Assembly: GCA_946623195.1 (NCBI GenBank) | Contig: CAMOQW010000038.1 | Location: 1 to 17,468 of the forward strand | DNA from: an uncultured Prevotella sp. | GTDB taxonomy: Bacteria > Bacteroidota > Bacteroidia > Bacteroidales > Bacteroidaceae | Length of the DNA: 17,468 nucleotides | Reading direction: 5' to 3' | Part shown: positions 6,981-13,636 of the stretch, one piece after another | Position numbering within the stretch: position 1 is the stretch's first letter | Layout of the letters: every line of letters starts with the position of its first letter | The notes under the pieces: model-generated | The model's input: only the letters and a program-made list of their open reading frames with translations | What the model was told of the DNA's origin: nothing | Databases searched by the model: none | Program-made: the position numbers and the translations under genes

Positions 6981-8380
6981 AGGTCTCGGCCGGGTTTCAG
7001 TTGTTCGGCATCGTCAAAGGTCAGGATGGCATTGCACAGCGTGGCGGCCAGATTGCTGCCGCCCTTACGGCCTTCGACAATGATTTTGGGGATGTCGCGG
7101 AAAGGCTTCACCATGTGTTTCGATTCACAGACATGGACGAAACCTACCGGGGCCGCTATGATGCCGGCGGGATGAACCCTGTCACGACGAATGAGCGCAC
7201 AGAGTTCCATGAGGGCCGTAGGGGCATTGCCAAAGACAAAGAGCGCGTCGGGGTGCTCTGCTGCTGCCAGCCGGATGCCAGCCTGGCTACGGGTGATATT
7301 CTCTTTCTGGGCCATTTCTGCCACCCGTGGGTCACTGAGGTAGCACTTGGCTTCCAGGTCCAGTCGGCTTAGTGCTCCTTTGCGAATACCACTGGTTACC
7401 ATGGTCACATCGGTGACTATGGTCTTCAACTGGCCGTTGCGTATCTTGTCGTATAGTTGCTCCACAGCGCCCTCGTCGGTATGCAGAATGTTCTCCATGT
7501 CGAAATCGGCTGTGGTGTGGATGGCGTGTAGCAGTGCCCATTTATGACCGAGGGGATAGTCGTGCCGGCGAAGCTCCCGCTCGATGGTGCGAAATGAGTT
7601 AATCATGATTTGCTGACCGGGCTTGGCGGCTTCTTCCGTATCCTCCTGATAGTAGCCGCGGGGCGTAATCAGCTTGCCCTGATGGCAATACGTCTGTGAG
7701 TTGCCAATCAGCAGGACGGTGTACATGTCGATGTCTTCTGGATCCAGTTCGGCCAGGGTGGTTGTCTTGACTTCCTGCTCAGGGCGCCCAGCCTGACGGA
7801 CATAGCCTACGGGAGTGTTGGCGGAACGCTCCTGCAGGAAGATTTCCTGCAGGCGGTAGAGCTGCCAGTAGCGACCCTGTGACTTGGGGTTGTAGACTGC
7901 CGTGACGAAGTCGCCCATGGCAGCTGCACGGATGCGTCGCTCGATGGTAGCCCATGGTGTCATCAGGTCGGAGAGCGAGATGATGCAGGTGTCGTGACCG
8001 GTAGGTGCGCCTAATAGCGAGGCGGCTTTCTGGAAGGCGGAAATGCCGGGCAGTGTGATTATTTCGATATCGTTGGCAGCACGGCTGCGCTGCATTTCGT
8101 AGATGAGTGGTGCCATGCCGTAGATGCCTGCGTCGCCCGAAGAGATGACAACCACCGTCTTGCCTTGTTCGGCCAGCTCGAAGGTTTGCTGGGCACGTTG
8201 CCGCTCCCGTTTCATGCCGGTGTCGATGCAGTCACATCCGGCTGGCACGTAGGGGGCAATATATTGGAAATAGTCACTATATCCCACGATGGCATCGGCA
8301 TGGCTGATGGCCTCTGTAACTGCCGGGGTCATGTCTGCTCTGTTGCCCGGGCCAATGCCTGCAATGATGATCTTTCCCAT
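6977..8380 (-). CDS. cbiHC: CbiH-CbiC fusion: (cobalt-)precorrin-3 C17-methyltransferase / cobalt-precorrin-8 methylmutase
   Basis: This is a bifunctional enzyme of 467 residues. The start is the ATG at 8380 (MGKIIIAGIGPGN), where the methylase fold begins. An upstream in-frame ATG at 8452 would lie inside the radical SAM gene. Residues 1 to about 240 are CbiH/CobJ, the ring-contracting C17-methyltransferase: GDAGIYGMA at 82-90, LPGISAFQKAASLLGAP at 110-126 and SLSDLMTPW at 135-143. Residues from about 257 are CbiC/CobH, which moves the C11 methyl to C12: IHTTADFD at 287-294, whose His288 is the likely catalytic histidine, SGIRKGAL at 330-337, FGNAPTAL at 383-390 and PVGFV at 411-415. These two activities are far apart in the pathway, an early step and the closing step. 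It sits 16 bases after the radical SAM gene with only a weak purine-rich leader, so co-transcription is likely. Confidence 0.93.
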   Translation of the reverse strand: MGKIIIAGIGPGNRADMTPAVTEAISHADAIVGYSDYFQYIAPYVPAGCDCIDTGMKRERQRAQQTFELAEQGKTVVVISSGDAGIYGMAPLIYEMQRSRAANDIEIITLPGISAFQKAASLLGAPTGHDTCIISLSDLMTPWATIERRIRAAAMGDFVTAVYNPKSQGRYWQLYRLQEIFLQERSANTPVGYVRQAGRPEQEVKTTTLAELDPEDIDMYTVLLIGNSQTYCHQGKLITPRGYYQEDTEEAAKPGQQIMINSFRTIERELRRHDYPLGHKWALLHAIHTTADFDMENILHTDEGAVEQLYDKIRNGQLKTIVTDVTMVTSGIRKGALSRLDLEAKCYLSDPRVAEMAQKENITRSQAGIRLAAAEHPDALFVFGNAPTALMELCALIRRDRVHPAGIIAAPVGFVHVCESKHMVKPFRDIPKIIVEGRKGGSNLAATLCNAILTFDDAEQLKPGRDL

Positions 8381-8396
8381 TGTTCTGTGTCTGATG

Positions 8397-9173
8397 TTAA
8401 TAGCTGGCCGTGCAGGGTATGCCCATAGCGATGACTCGGTCGCGAATGGCATCCAACTGTTCGCGGGTAGCCTTCTCCAGCCCGTGGGCGGGGGTCTCGC
8501 GGTCTATCGTGTAGACCATCACCTGCTGGGGCTTGATGGCACGGACCACATCAAGCCATGGGCCGACATACTCCTCGCCCGTGTTGTCTACGCTCTCGCC
8601 ATCGCAATGGCCGCGCATGAACATGGTCTGGATGATGAGGTGGCCGTGGAAGGCCTTCATGCGCTCGATGATCTGCTGTACGTCGTAGGTGCCGTTGGGA
8701 TGGTCCACCTTATTAATATATGTGGGGTCTACGGTGTCGAGTTTCAGAATGTTGTCGTCCACCCGCAAGAGGGCGTCGTGGACGGCCGGGCGGTGAATCA
8801 TGGTGGAATTGCTCAGCACGCAAACCTTGGCCTGGGGGCAGTAGCGGTTGCGCAGACGAATGGTGTCGTCGATAATCTCGGCAAAGTGGGGATGGCAGGT
8901 GGGCTCGCCATTGCCGGCGAAGGTCAATACGTCGGGCAACTGACCGTCGGCCAGCATCTGCTGCAACTTCTGTTCCAGCCTCTCGGCCACCTCCTGGCGG
9001 GTAGGCAGGGGCAGGGTGGGGCGGTGGTCTTCGTTGAATCCGCATTCACAGTAGATGCAGTCGAACGAGCATACCTTGCCGTCGGCAGGCAGCAGATTGA
9101 TGCCCAGTGAAATGCCGAGACGACGGCTGTGAACGGGACCGAATATCGGTGAAGGGTAAATAACTGTACTCAT
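8397..9173 (-). CDS. Radical SAM protein of the COG0731-like type, function unknown
   Basis: This is a radical SAM enzyme of 258 residues. The cluster-binding motif CSFDCIYC has Cys35, Cys39 and Cys42 (the CxxxCxxC spacing) as ligands of a 4Fe-4S cluster. GNGEPT at 87-92 matches the SAM-contacting strand of the family. GPVHSRRLG at 12-20 and the following SLGINLLP segment are typical of bacterial proteins related to the wyosine-synthesis group. There is no B12-binding domain and no C-terminal SPASM-type extension, since the protein ends soon after the barrel. The substrate is unknown and I do not assign one. It is the first gene of the minus-strand run, 16 bases before cbiHC, and its start codon lies only 8 bases from a promoter -7 box. 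A role linked to cobalamin is possible from position alone. Confidence 0.85.
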   Translation of the reverse strand: MSTVIYPSPIFGPVHSRRLGISLGINLLPADGKVCSFDCIYCECGFNEDHRPTLPLPTRQEVAERLEQKLQQMLADGQLPDVLTFAGNGEPTCHPHFAEIIDDTIRLRNRYCPQAKVCVLSNSTMIHRPAVHDALLRVDDNILKLDTVDPTYINKVDHPNGTYDVQQIIERMKAFHGHLIIQTMFMRGHCDGESVDNTGEEYVGPWLDVVRAIKPQQVMVYTIDRETPAHGLEKATREQLDAIRDRVIAMGIPCTASY

Positions 9174-9181
9174 AATGACCG

Positions 9182-9189
9182 CAAAATTA
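9182..9189 (-). promoter_or_regulatory. -7 promoter element for the radical SAM-cbi operon
   Basis: Read on the minus strand this is TAATTTTG, a full match to the Bacteroidetes TAnnTTTG element. I see no good TTTG at the -33 distance. The annotated start codon is 8 bases beyond the element, so the transcript would be nearly leaderless. The box forms part of an inverted repeat with the ftsX-side promoter. Confidence 0.5.
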
Positions 9190-9233
9190 CAAAATAATTC
9201 TTAAATCATGCCGTGTGTTTCATATTTATTTTG

Positions 9234-9241
9234 TAATTTTG
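9234..9241 (+). promoter_or_regulatory. -7 promoter element for the ftsX operon
   Basis: TAATTTTG matches TAnnTTTG and lies 34 bases before the ftsX start codon. The -33 region shows only GTTTC around 9217-9221, a poor match to TTTG. A leader of about 27 bases is expected. It contains the minimal frame ATG AGA GTA TGA at 9268-9279, whose stop overlaps the ftsX start. Confidence 0.55.
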
Positions 9242-9275
9242 CACGAAATTAGGTGTATTACGTCTAAATGAGAGT

Positions 9276-10154
9276 ATGAGTAATAAGCAGAAAGGAGCCC
9301 GCAACCGCCGTGGTATGCAGGGTATTACCTTATGTATAAGTACCACGATGGTACTCATCTTGTTGGGTCTGGTGGTCTTTTTCGTGTTGTCTGCCCACAA
9401 CTTGTCGGTGCACATGAAGGAGAACCTGACCATCACGGTTATGTTGAAGGACTCGGTGACCGTCAACGAGGGCCACTTGCTATGTCGTGACCTGTATCAC
9501 CGGCCCTATAGTCATAACATTGACTACATCAGTAAGGAACAGGCCAAGCAGGAACAAATCAAGGAACTGGGCACCGACCCCACCGAGTTTCTTGCCTTCA
9601 ACCCCTTCCCGGCAACCCTCGAGATACAGCTCGCCGCCGACTATGCCAACCGCGACTCGCTGAAGTGGATTGTCAAGGAAATCAGGAGTGACAAGCGGGT
9701 GAGCGAATTGACCTATATGGAGGACTTGATGGACCAGGTGAACATGAATCTGAGGCGGGTGAGCATCGTGCTGCTCGTGTTGGCGGTCCTGTTGACTTTC
9801 GTGTCGTTCTCGCTCATCAGCAATACGGTGAAACTCAGCGTCTATGCCCGCCGGTTCGTCATCCACACCATGAAACTGGTGGGTGCCTCGTGGGGCTTTA
9901 TCCGCAAGCCCTTCCTGAAGCAAGCCATAGGCGTAGGCATTGCGGCAGCCGTGCTGGCCTGCTGTGTGTTGGGCGTGGGTGTCTACGGACTCTACCTGAC
10001 GCAGCCCGGCATCATCGAGATTGTCACCTGGGAGGTACTAGTCATCACGGCAGTGTCCATGCTGTTGTTCGGCATCATCATCACTGCACTCTGTGCCTGG
10101 CTGGCCGTCAACAAGTTCCTGAAGATGACGGCAGGAGAACTGTTTAAGATTTAA
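9276..10154 (+). CDS. ftsX: Cell-division ABC-transporter-like membrane protein FtsX
   Basis: FtsX partners the ATPase FtsE at the division site, where it controls peptidoglycan hydrolases from the inner membrane. The protein has 292 residues with the expected topology: a short basic cytoplasmic tail, a first helix at about 17-40, a periplasmic domain to about 160 containing the family motif NPFPATLEI (109-117), then three helices at about 162-184, 216-243 and 251-276. IHTMKLVGAS at 196-205 is the conserved cytoplasmic segment after the second helix. The preferred start is the ATG at 9276, because the earlier ATG at 9268 runs into a stop after three codons. It heads the plus-strand housekeeping operon. 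FtsE is not next to it, unlike in Proteobacteria, a separation I recall as normal in Bacteroidetes. Confidence 0.92.
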   Translation: MSNKQKGARNRRGMQGITLCISTTMVLILLGLVVFFVLSAHNLSVHMKENLTITVMLKDSVTVNEGHLLCRDLYHRPYSHNIDYISKEQAKQEQIKELGTDPTEFLAFNPFPATLEIQLAADYANRDSLKWIVKEIRSDKRVSELTYMEDLMDQVNMNLRRVSIVLLVLAVLLTFVSFSLISNTVKLSVYARRFVIHTMKLVGASWGFIRKPFLKQAIGVGIAAAVLACCVLGVGVYGLYLTQPGIIEIVTWEVLVITAVSMLLFGIIITALCAWLAVNKFLKMTAGELFKI

Positions 10155-10175
10155 AAGTTGAAACAAGAAAGATAT

Positions 10176-10442
10176 ATGGAAAAGAGAGATTTTGCTTTTG
10201 GCCGCATGAACTATCTCCTGCTTGCCGTGGGTATGGCAGTGGTTGTCGTCGGCTTTCTGCTGATGAGTGGAGCTGGCTCGACGGAGACAGCCTATAATCC
10301 CGACATCTTTAGCGCACGACGCATCAAGGTGGCCCCGGTGGTATGCCTGATAGGTTTTGTGTCGATGATTTATGCCGTAGTGTATCGCCCGAAGAGTGAT
10401 GCCCATGAGTCAACAGGAGATAGTAAGGAGGTTCAGGCATGA
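10176..10442 (+). CDS. DUF3098 small membrane protein
   Basis: This small membrane protein has 88 residues. I start it at the ATG giving MEKRDFAFGRMNYLL, where the DUF3098-type conservation begins. The frame is open back to a TTG at 10158, which would add six poorly conserved residues. Two hydrophobic helices are visible, at about 14-32 and 53-70. The link between them contains GFLLMSGAG and an ARRIKVAPVV segment typical of the family. The function is unknown. It lies 21 bases after ftsX and its stop overlaps the uppP start by 4 bases. The pairing with ftsX and uppP suggests an envelope role, but that is inference. Confidence 0.85.
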   Translation: MEKRDFAFGRMNYLLLAVGMAVVVVGFLLMSGAGSTETAYNPDIFSARRIKVAPVVCLIGFVSMIYAVVYRPKSDAHESTGDSKEVQA

Positions 10443-11296
10443 CATGGATTGAGACCGTCATCATAGCCATCGTGGAAGGGCTGACAGAATTCCTGCCGGT
10501 ATCGTCTACGGGCCACATGATTATCACGCAGAACCTGTTGGGTGTGCCGCAGGGCGACCCCTTCGTCCATGCCTTTACATTCATCATCCAGTTTGGTGCC
10601 ATCTTGTCGGTGGTATGTCTCTATTGGAGGCGTTTCTTCGTTTTCGACAATACTCCGGCTCCCGAGGGCAGCTCTTGGTTCCAGCGTCTGAAGCACCGCT
10701 TTTATTTCTACTGGTTGCTGATTGTGGGCGTGCTGCCTGCCGTTATTATCGGACTGTTGGCCAAGAAGTCCGGGCTGCTCGACTGGCTGCTCGACTCCGT
10801 GCTGGTGGTGGCTATCATGCTGGTAGTGGGTGGCATCTTCATGCTCTACTGCGACAAGCTGTTCAATAAAGGCAGCGATGCCAACAGAGTGAATGAGAAA
10901 CGGGCCTTCAACATCGGCCTCTACCAGTGTATCTCGGTGATTCCCGGCGTTTCGCGTTCTATGGCAACCATCGTTGGTGGCATGACGCAGGGGCTGACTC
11001 GCCAGCGTGCTGCGGAATTTTCGTTCTTCCTGGCAGTGCCCACTATGGCCGGTGCCACCTTGCTCGACTTGCTCGACCTGCTGAAGGAGGATGCAGCATG
11101 GGCTACGCCCCATAACATTACGATGCTCATTCTGGGATGTGTGGTGGCATTCGTCGTGGCACTGCTGGCCATGAAGTGGTTTGTGGCCTTCCTGACCAAG
11201 TACGGCTTCAAGGCTTTCGGCTATTATCGCATCATCGTGGGTGGCATCATTCTCGTCTTGCTGCTCACTGGTCACTCATTAGCAATGGTAGACTAA
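10439..11296 (+). CDS. uppP: Undecaprenyl-diphosphate phosphatase UppP (BacA)
   Basis: This integral membrane phosphatase recycles undecaprenyl diphosphate to the monophosphate carrier used for peptidoglycan and surface polysaccharides. It has 285 residues, about the usual length, with eight or so hydrophobic helices. Both family signatures are present: EGLTEFLPVSSTGH at 13-26, carrying the catalytic glutamates, and PGVSRSMATI at 169-178, carrying the essential arginine (Arg173). The start overlaps the stop of the upstream DUF3098 gene as ATGA. The stop is immediately followed by the truB start with no spacer, so tight translational coupling is expected. Members of this family confer bacitracin resistance when overexpressed. 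Confidence 0.95.
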   Translation: MTWIETVIIAIVEGLTEFLPVSSTGHMIITQNLLGVPQGDPFVHAFTFIIQFGAILSVVCLYWRRFFVFDNTPAPEGSSWFQRLKHRFYFYWLLIVGVLPAVIIGLLAKKSGLLDWLLDSVLVVAIMLVVGGIFMLYCDKLFNKGSDANRVNEKRAFNIGLYQCISVIPGVSRSMATIVGGMTQGLTRQRAAEFSFFLAVPTMAGATLLDLLDLLKEDAAWATPHNITMLILGCVVAFVVALLAMKWFVAFLTKYGFKAFGYYRIIVGGIILVLLLTGHSLAMVD

Positions 11297-12028
11297 ATGA
11301 ACTTCACGGAAGGAGAATTCATCTATATCAACAAGCCCTACGGCATGACGTCGTTCGGAGCCTTGGCCTTTGTGCGCTCGCGGATTTCCAGACGACTGGG
11401 CGTGCGCCGCGTGAAAACGGGTCATGCCGGTACGCTGGACCCGTTGGCCACCGGGGTGCTGATTCTCTGTACGGGGAAGAAAACCAAGGAAATAGAACGC
11501 CTGCAGCTGGATGCCAAGGAATATACGGCAACGCTGCAACTGGGTGCCACTACCCCGAGCTATGACATGGAGCATCCCGTCAATGCGGAATACCCCACGG
11601 CGCATATTACCCGTGAACTGATAGACCGGGTGCTGACACAGTTTGTGGGCGACATCCAGCAGGTGCCCCCCTCCTATTCCGCCGTGAAAATCGGCGGCGA
11701 CCGAGCCTATAAGCTGAAGCGCCAGGGAGAGACGGTGGAACTGAAGCCCAAGACCGTCCATATTGATGAGATAGAAGTGACCGACTTCGATGCGGAGAAA
11801 ATGCTGCTGGGCATCCGCGTGCGGTGCGGCAAGGGCACCTACATCCGTTCGCTGGCCCGCGACATCGGGCGGACACTGAATAGCGGAGCCTATCTGACAG
11901 CCCTCTGCCGCACACAACTGGGCGACATCCGTATCGAGGACTGTCTGACACTCGACGACTTCCCGCAGTGGCTTGCCCAGCAGGACATCGAGATGCCGGA
12001 AAATAGTAAATCGTCAAATAGTAAATAA
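11297..12028 (+). CDS. truB: tRNA pseudouridine-55 synthase TruB
   Basis: TruB isomerises uridine 55 in the T-loop of tRNAs. The protein has 243 residues, the short form without a C-terminal PUA domain. Key motifs are INKPYGMTSF at 11-20, the catalytic segment GHAGTLDPLATGVL at 42-55 with nucleophile Asp48, the GGDRAYKLKRQGE region around 133-145, and GTYIRSLARDIG around 180. Translation starts directly after the uppP stop codon. The last eight residues (NSKSSNSK) are encoded by the first copies of a short direct repeat that continues past the stop codon, so the extreme C-terminus may be a recent extension rather than conserved sequence. Confidence 0.94.
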   Translation: MNFTEGEFIYINKPYGMTSFGALAFVRSRISRRLGVRRVKTGHAGTLDPLATGVLILCTGKKTKEIERLQLDAKEYTATLQLGATTPSYDMEHPVNAEYPTAHITRELIDRVLTQFVGDIQQVPPSYSAVKIGGDRAYKLKRQGETVELKPKTVHIDEIEVTDFDAEKMLLGIRVRCGKGTYIRSLARDIGRTLNSGAYLTALCRTQLGDIRIEDCLTLDDFPQWLAQQDIEMPENSKSSNSK

Positions 12029-12050
12029 ACCGACAATCGTCAAATAGTAA
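12001..12050 (+). repeat. Short direct repeats across the truB stop and queA leader
   Basis: AATCGTCAAATAGTAA occurs exactly twice, at 12009-12024 and 12035-12050. Its core AAATAGTAA occurs a third time at 12001-12009. The array spans the truB stop codon and fills most of the 31-base gap before queA. It is AT-rich compared with its surroundings. Replication slippage, or a small intergenic element typical of Bacteroidales, would explain it. Confidence 0.8.
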
Positions 12051-12059
12051 TTAGCATAG

Positions 12060-13202
12060 ATGAAACTGTCACAATTCAAATTCAAGTTACCAGAAGAGCT
12101 GATAGCGCTGGAACCACCCCACAAAGTGTTCAAGAACGAAGATGGAACGGAAGAGAAAGTCTATCGTCGCGATGAATGCCGCATGATGGTCGTGCATCGT
12201 AAGAGCAAGACCATCGACCTGTTTGAAAAGGATGCTGACGGCAACGATACCGACCGCTACATCACCTTCCGCAGTGTCATTGACTACTTCGATGAGGGTG
12301 ACACCATGGTACTGAACGATTCGAAGGTGTTCCCTGCCCGCCTTTATGGTACCAAGGAGAAGACGGACGCCAAGATAGAAGTGTTCCTGTTGCGCGAACT
12401 GAATGAGGAGCTGCGCCTGTGGGATGTCCTGGTGGAGCCGGCCCGTAAGATTCGTATAGGCAACAAATTGTTCTTCGACGAGGACGGCCCCATGGTGGCA
12501 GAGGTTATCGACAATACGACCAGCCGTGGACGCACGTTGCGCTTCCTCTACGACTGCCCTCATGATGAGTTCAAGCGCGAACTCTTCGAACTGGGTTCTG
12601 CACCCCTGCCGCGCTATATTGTCGACAAGCGTGAGGTCACGAATGACGACATGGAGAACTTCCAGACCATCTATGCCAAGAACGAGGGTGCTGTGACGGC
12701 TCCGGCCTCGGGACTGCACTTCAGCCGCGAACTGATGAAGCGTCTTGAAATCCGTGGCGTCAACTTCTCGTTCATCACCGTGCACTGCGGACTCGGCTGC
12801 TTCGACCCTATCGAGGTAGAAGACCTGACGAAGCACAAGATGAGTTCAGAGCAGATGATCATCAAGAAAGAAGCTTGCGACATCGTCAACAAAGCCAAGG
12901 CTGAGGGACGCCACATCTGCGCAGTAGGTGTCAGCACCCTGCGGGCTACCGAGAGTGCTGTGGGCACCGACGGACAGCTGAAGGAATTTGATGGATGGAC
13001 CAATCGGTTCATCTTCCCGCCCTACGACTTCGGACTGGCCGACTCCATGATAGTCAACTTCTATCATCCCGAGTCTACGATGGTGATGGCTACGGCAGCC
13101 TTCGGCGGCTACGACCTCATCATGGAAGCCTACGACAAGGCAATCTCTCATGGCTATCAGTTCGGCTGCTATGGTGACTGTATGCTGATATTGGATGACT
13201 AA
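12060..13202 (+). CDS. queA: tRNA preQ1(34) S-adenosylmethionine ribosyltransferase-isomerase QueA
   Basis: QueA transfers the ribosyl part of SAM to preQ1 at the tRNA wobble position, making epoxyqueuosine. The protein has 380 residues, longer than the roughly 340-350 of the Proteobacterial enzyme. The extra length comes from insertions at about 24-36 and 58-66. Conserved segments are [12 protein letters not shown] at 86-97, [12 protein letters not shown] at 210-221, [12 protein letters not shown] at 240-251, and a C-terminal [11 protein letters not shown] segment. Two motifs differ from the common form: GLGCF instead of GLGTF, and HKMSSE instead of HxMHSE. I still read it as QueA from overall architecture and genome context, though a Bacteroidetes-specific subfamily is possible. 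It follows truB by 31 bases and overlaps folK by 8 bases. Confidence 0.9.
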   Translation: MKLSQFKFKLPEELIALEPPHKVFKNEDGTEEKVYRRDECRMMVVHRKSKTIDLFEKDADGNDTDRYITFRSVIDYFDEGDTMVLNDSKVFPARLYGTKEKTDAKIEVFLLRELNEELRLWDVLVEPARKIRIGNKLFFDEDGPMVAEVIDNTTSRGRTLRFLYDCPHDEFKRELFELGSAPLPRYIVDKREVTNDDMENFQTIYAKNEGAVTAPASGLHFSRELMKRLEIRGVNFSFITVHCGLGCFDPIEVEDLTKHKMSSEQMIIKKEACDIVNKAKAEGRHICAVGVSTLRATESAVGTDGQLKEFDGWTNRFIFPPYDFGLADSMIVNFYHPESTMVMATAAFGGYDLIMEAYDKAISHGYQFGCYGDCMLILDD

Positions 13203-13623
13203 ACATCAGGTTTACCTTGGCCTGGGCTCTAATCTGGGCGATAAACAGGCACTCCTGGAGCAGGCCATCCTGCTGATAGGCCAACGGGTGGGAAGAGTGG
13301 AGCGCACCTCCTCCTTCCTCGCCACCAAACCCTGGGGATTCGAGTCGGAACATGAATTCCTGAATGCCGTCATCCTGGTTGAGACGGAGAAGTCGCCCCG
13401 CGAGGTGCTCCTGCTGACCCAGCAGATAGAACGCGACATGGGGCGCCGGAAGAAGAAAAAGGTAGATTTGTCCAACCGGCAATATGCCGACAGAGTGATT
13501 GACATCGACATCCTGCTCTATGACGACCTTACCGTCGATGAGCCCGACCTGAAGATTCCACATCCGCTGATGCACGAGCGCGACTTCGTGATGATACCGT
13601 TAAAAGAAATTACTAACCCATAA
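13195..13623 (+). CDS. folK: 2-amino-4-hydroxy-6-hydroxymethyldihydropteridine diphosphokinase FolK
   Basis: FolK transfers diphosphate from ATP to 6-hydroxymethyl-dihydropterin in folate synthesis. The protein has 142 residues. Signatures are [10 protein letters not shown] at 8-17, FLNAV at 55-59, [11 protein letters not shown] at 100-110 with the magnesium-binding Asp103 and Asp105, and [16 protein letters not shown] at 121-136. The preferred start is the ATG at 13195 that overlaps the last codons of queA by 8 bases. It appears to be the last housekeeping gene of the ftsX operon, and the next gene begins 13 bases later. Confidence 0.95.
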   Translation: MTKHQVYLGLGSNLGDKQALLEQAILLIGQRVGRVERTSSFLATKPWGFESEHEFLNAVILVETEKSPREVLLLTQQIERDMGRRKKKKVDLSNRQYADRVIDIDILLYDDLTVDEPDLKIPHPLMHERDFVMIPLKEITNP

Positions 13624-13636
13624 AAACAAACTGAGT

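Larger units (their letters stand above)
9181..9242. repeat. Perfect 17-bp inverted repeat between divergent operons
   Basis: GCAAAATTACAAAATAA at 9181-9197 is the exact reverse complement of TTATTTTGTAATTTTGC at 9226-9242, with a 28-base spacer and the centre near 9211. Each arm contains one TAATTTTG box reading outward, so the repeat is a mirrored pair of promoter cores. It could also be an operator read by a dimer or a hairpin-forming element. The sequence alone does not decide this. Confidence 0.85.

Noticed and set aside
3943..8380. Possible frameshifts separating the paired cbi domains
   Set aside because: Each two-domain frame is continuous with intact motifs on both sides of the junction, so these are true fusions.
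8381..8452. Upstream extension of cbiHC by 24 residues
   Set aside because: It overlaps the end of the radical SAM gene and adds no methylase sequence. The GIGPGN motif begins normally with the ATG at 8380.
10433..11275. Minus-strand 280-codon open frame opposite uppP
   Set aside because: The product is rich in His, Gln and Asn with no recognisable domain, while the plus strand carries both UppP catalytic motifs.
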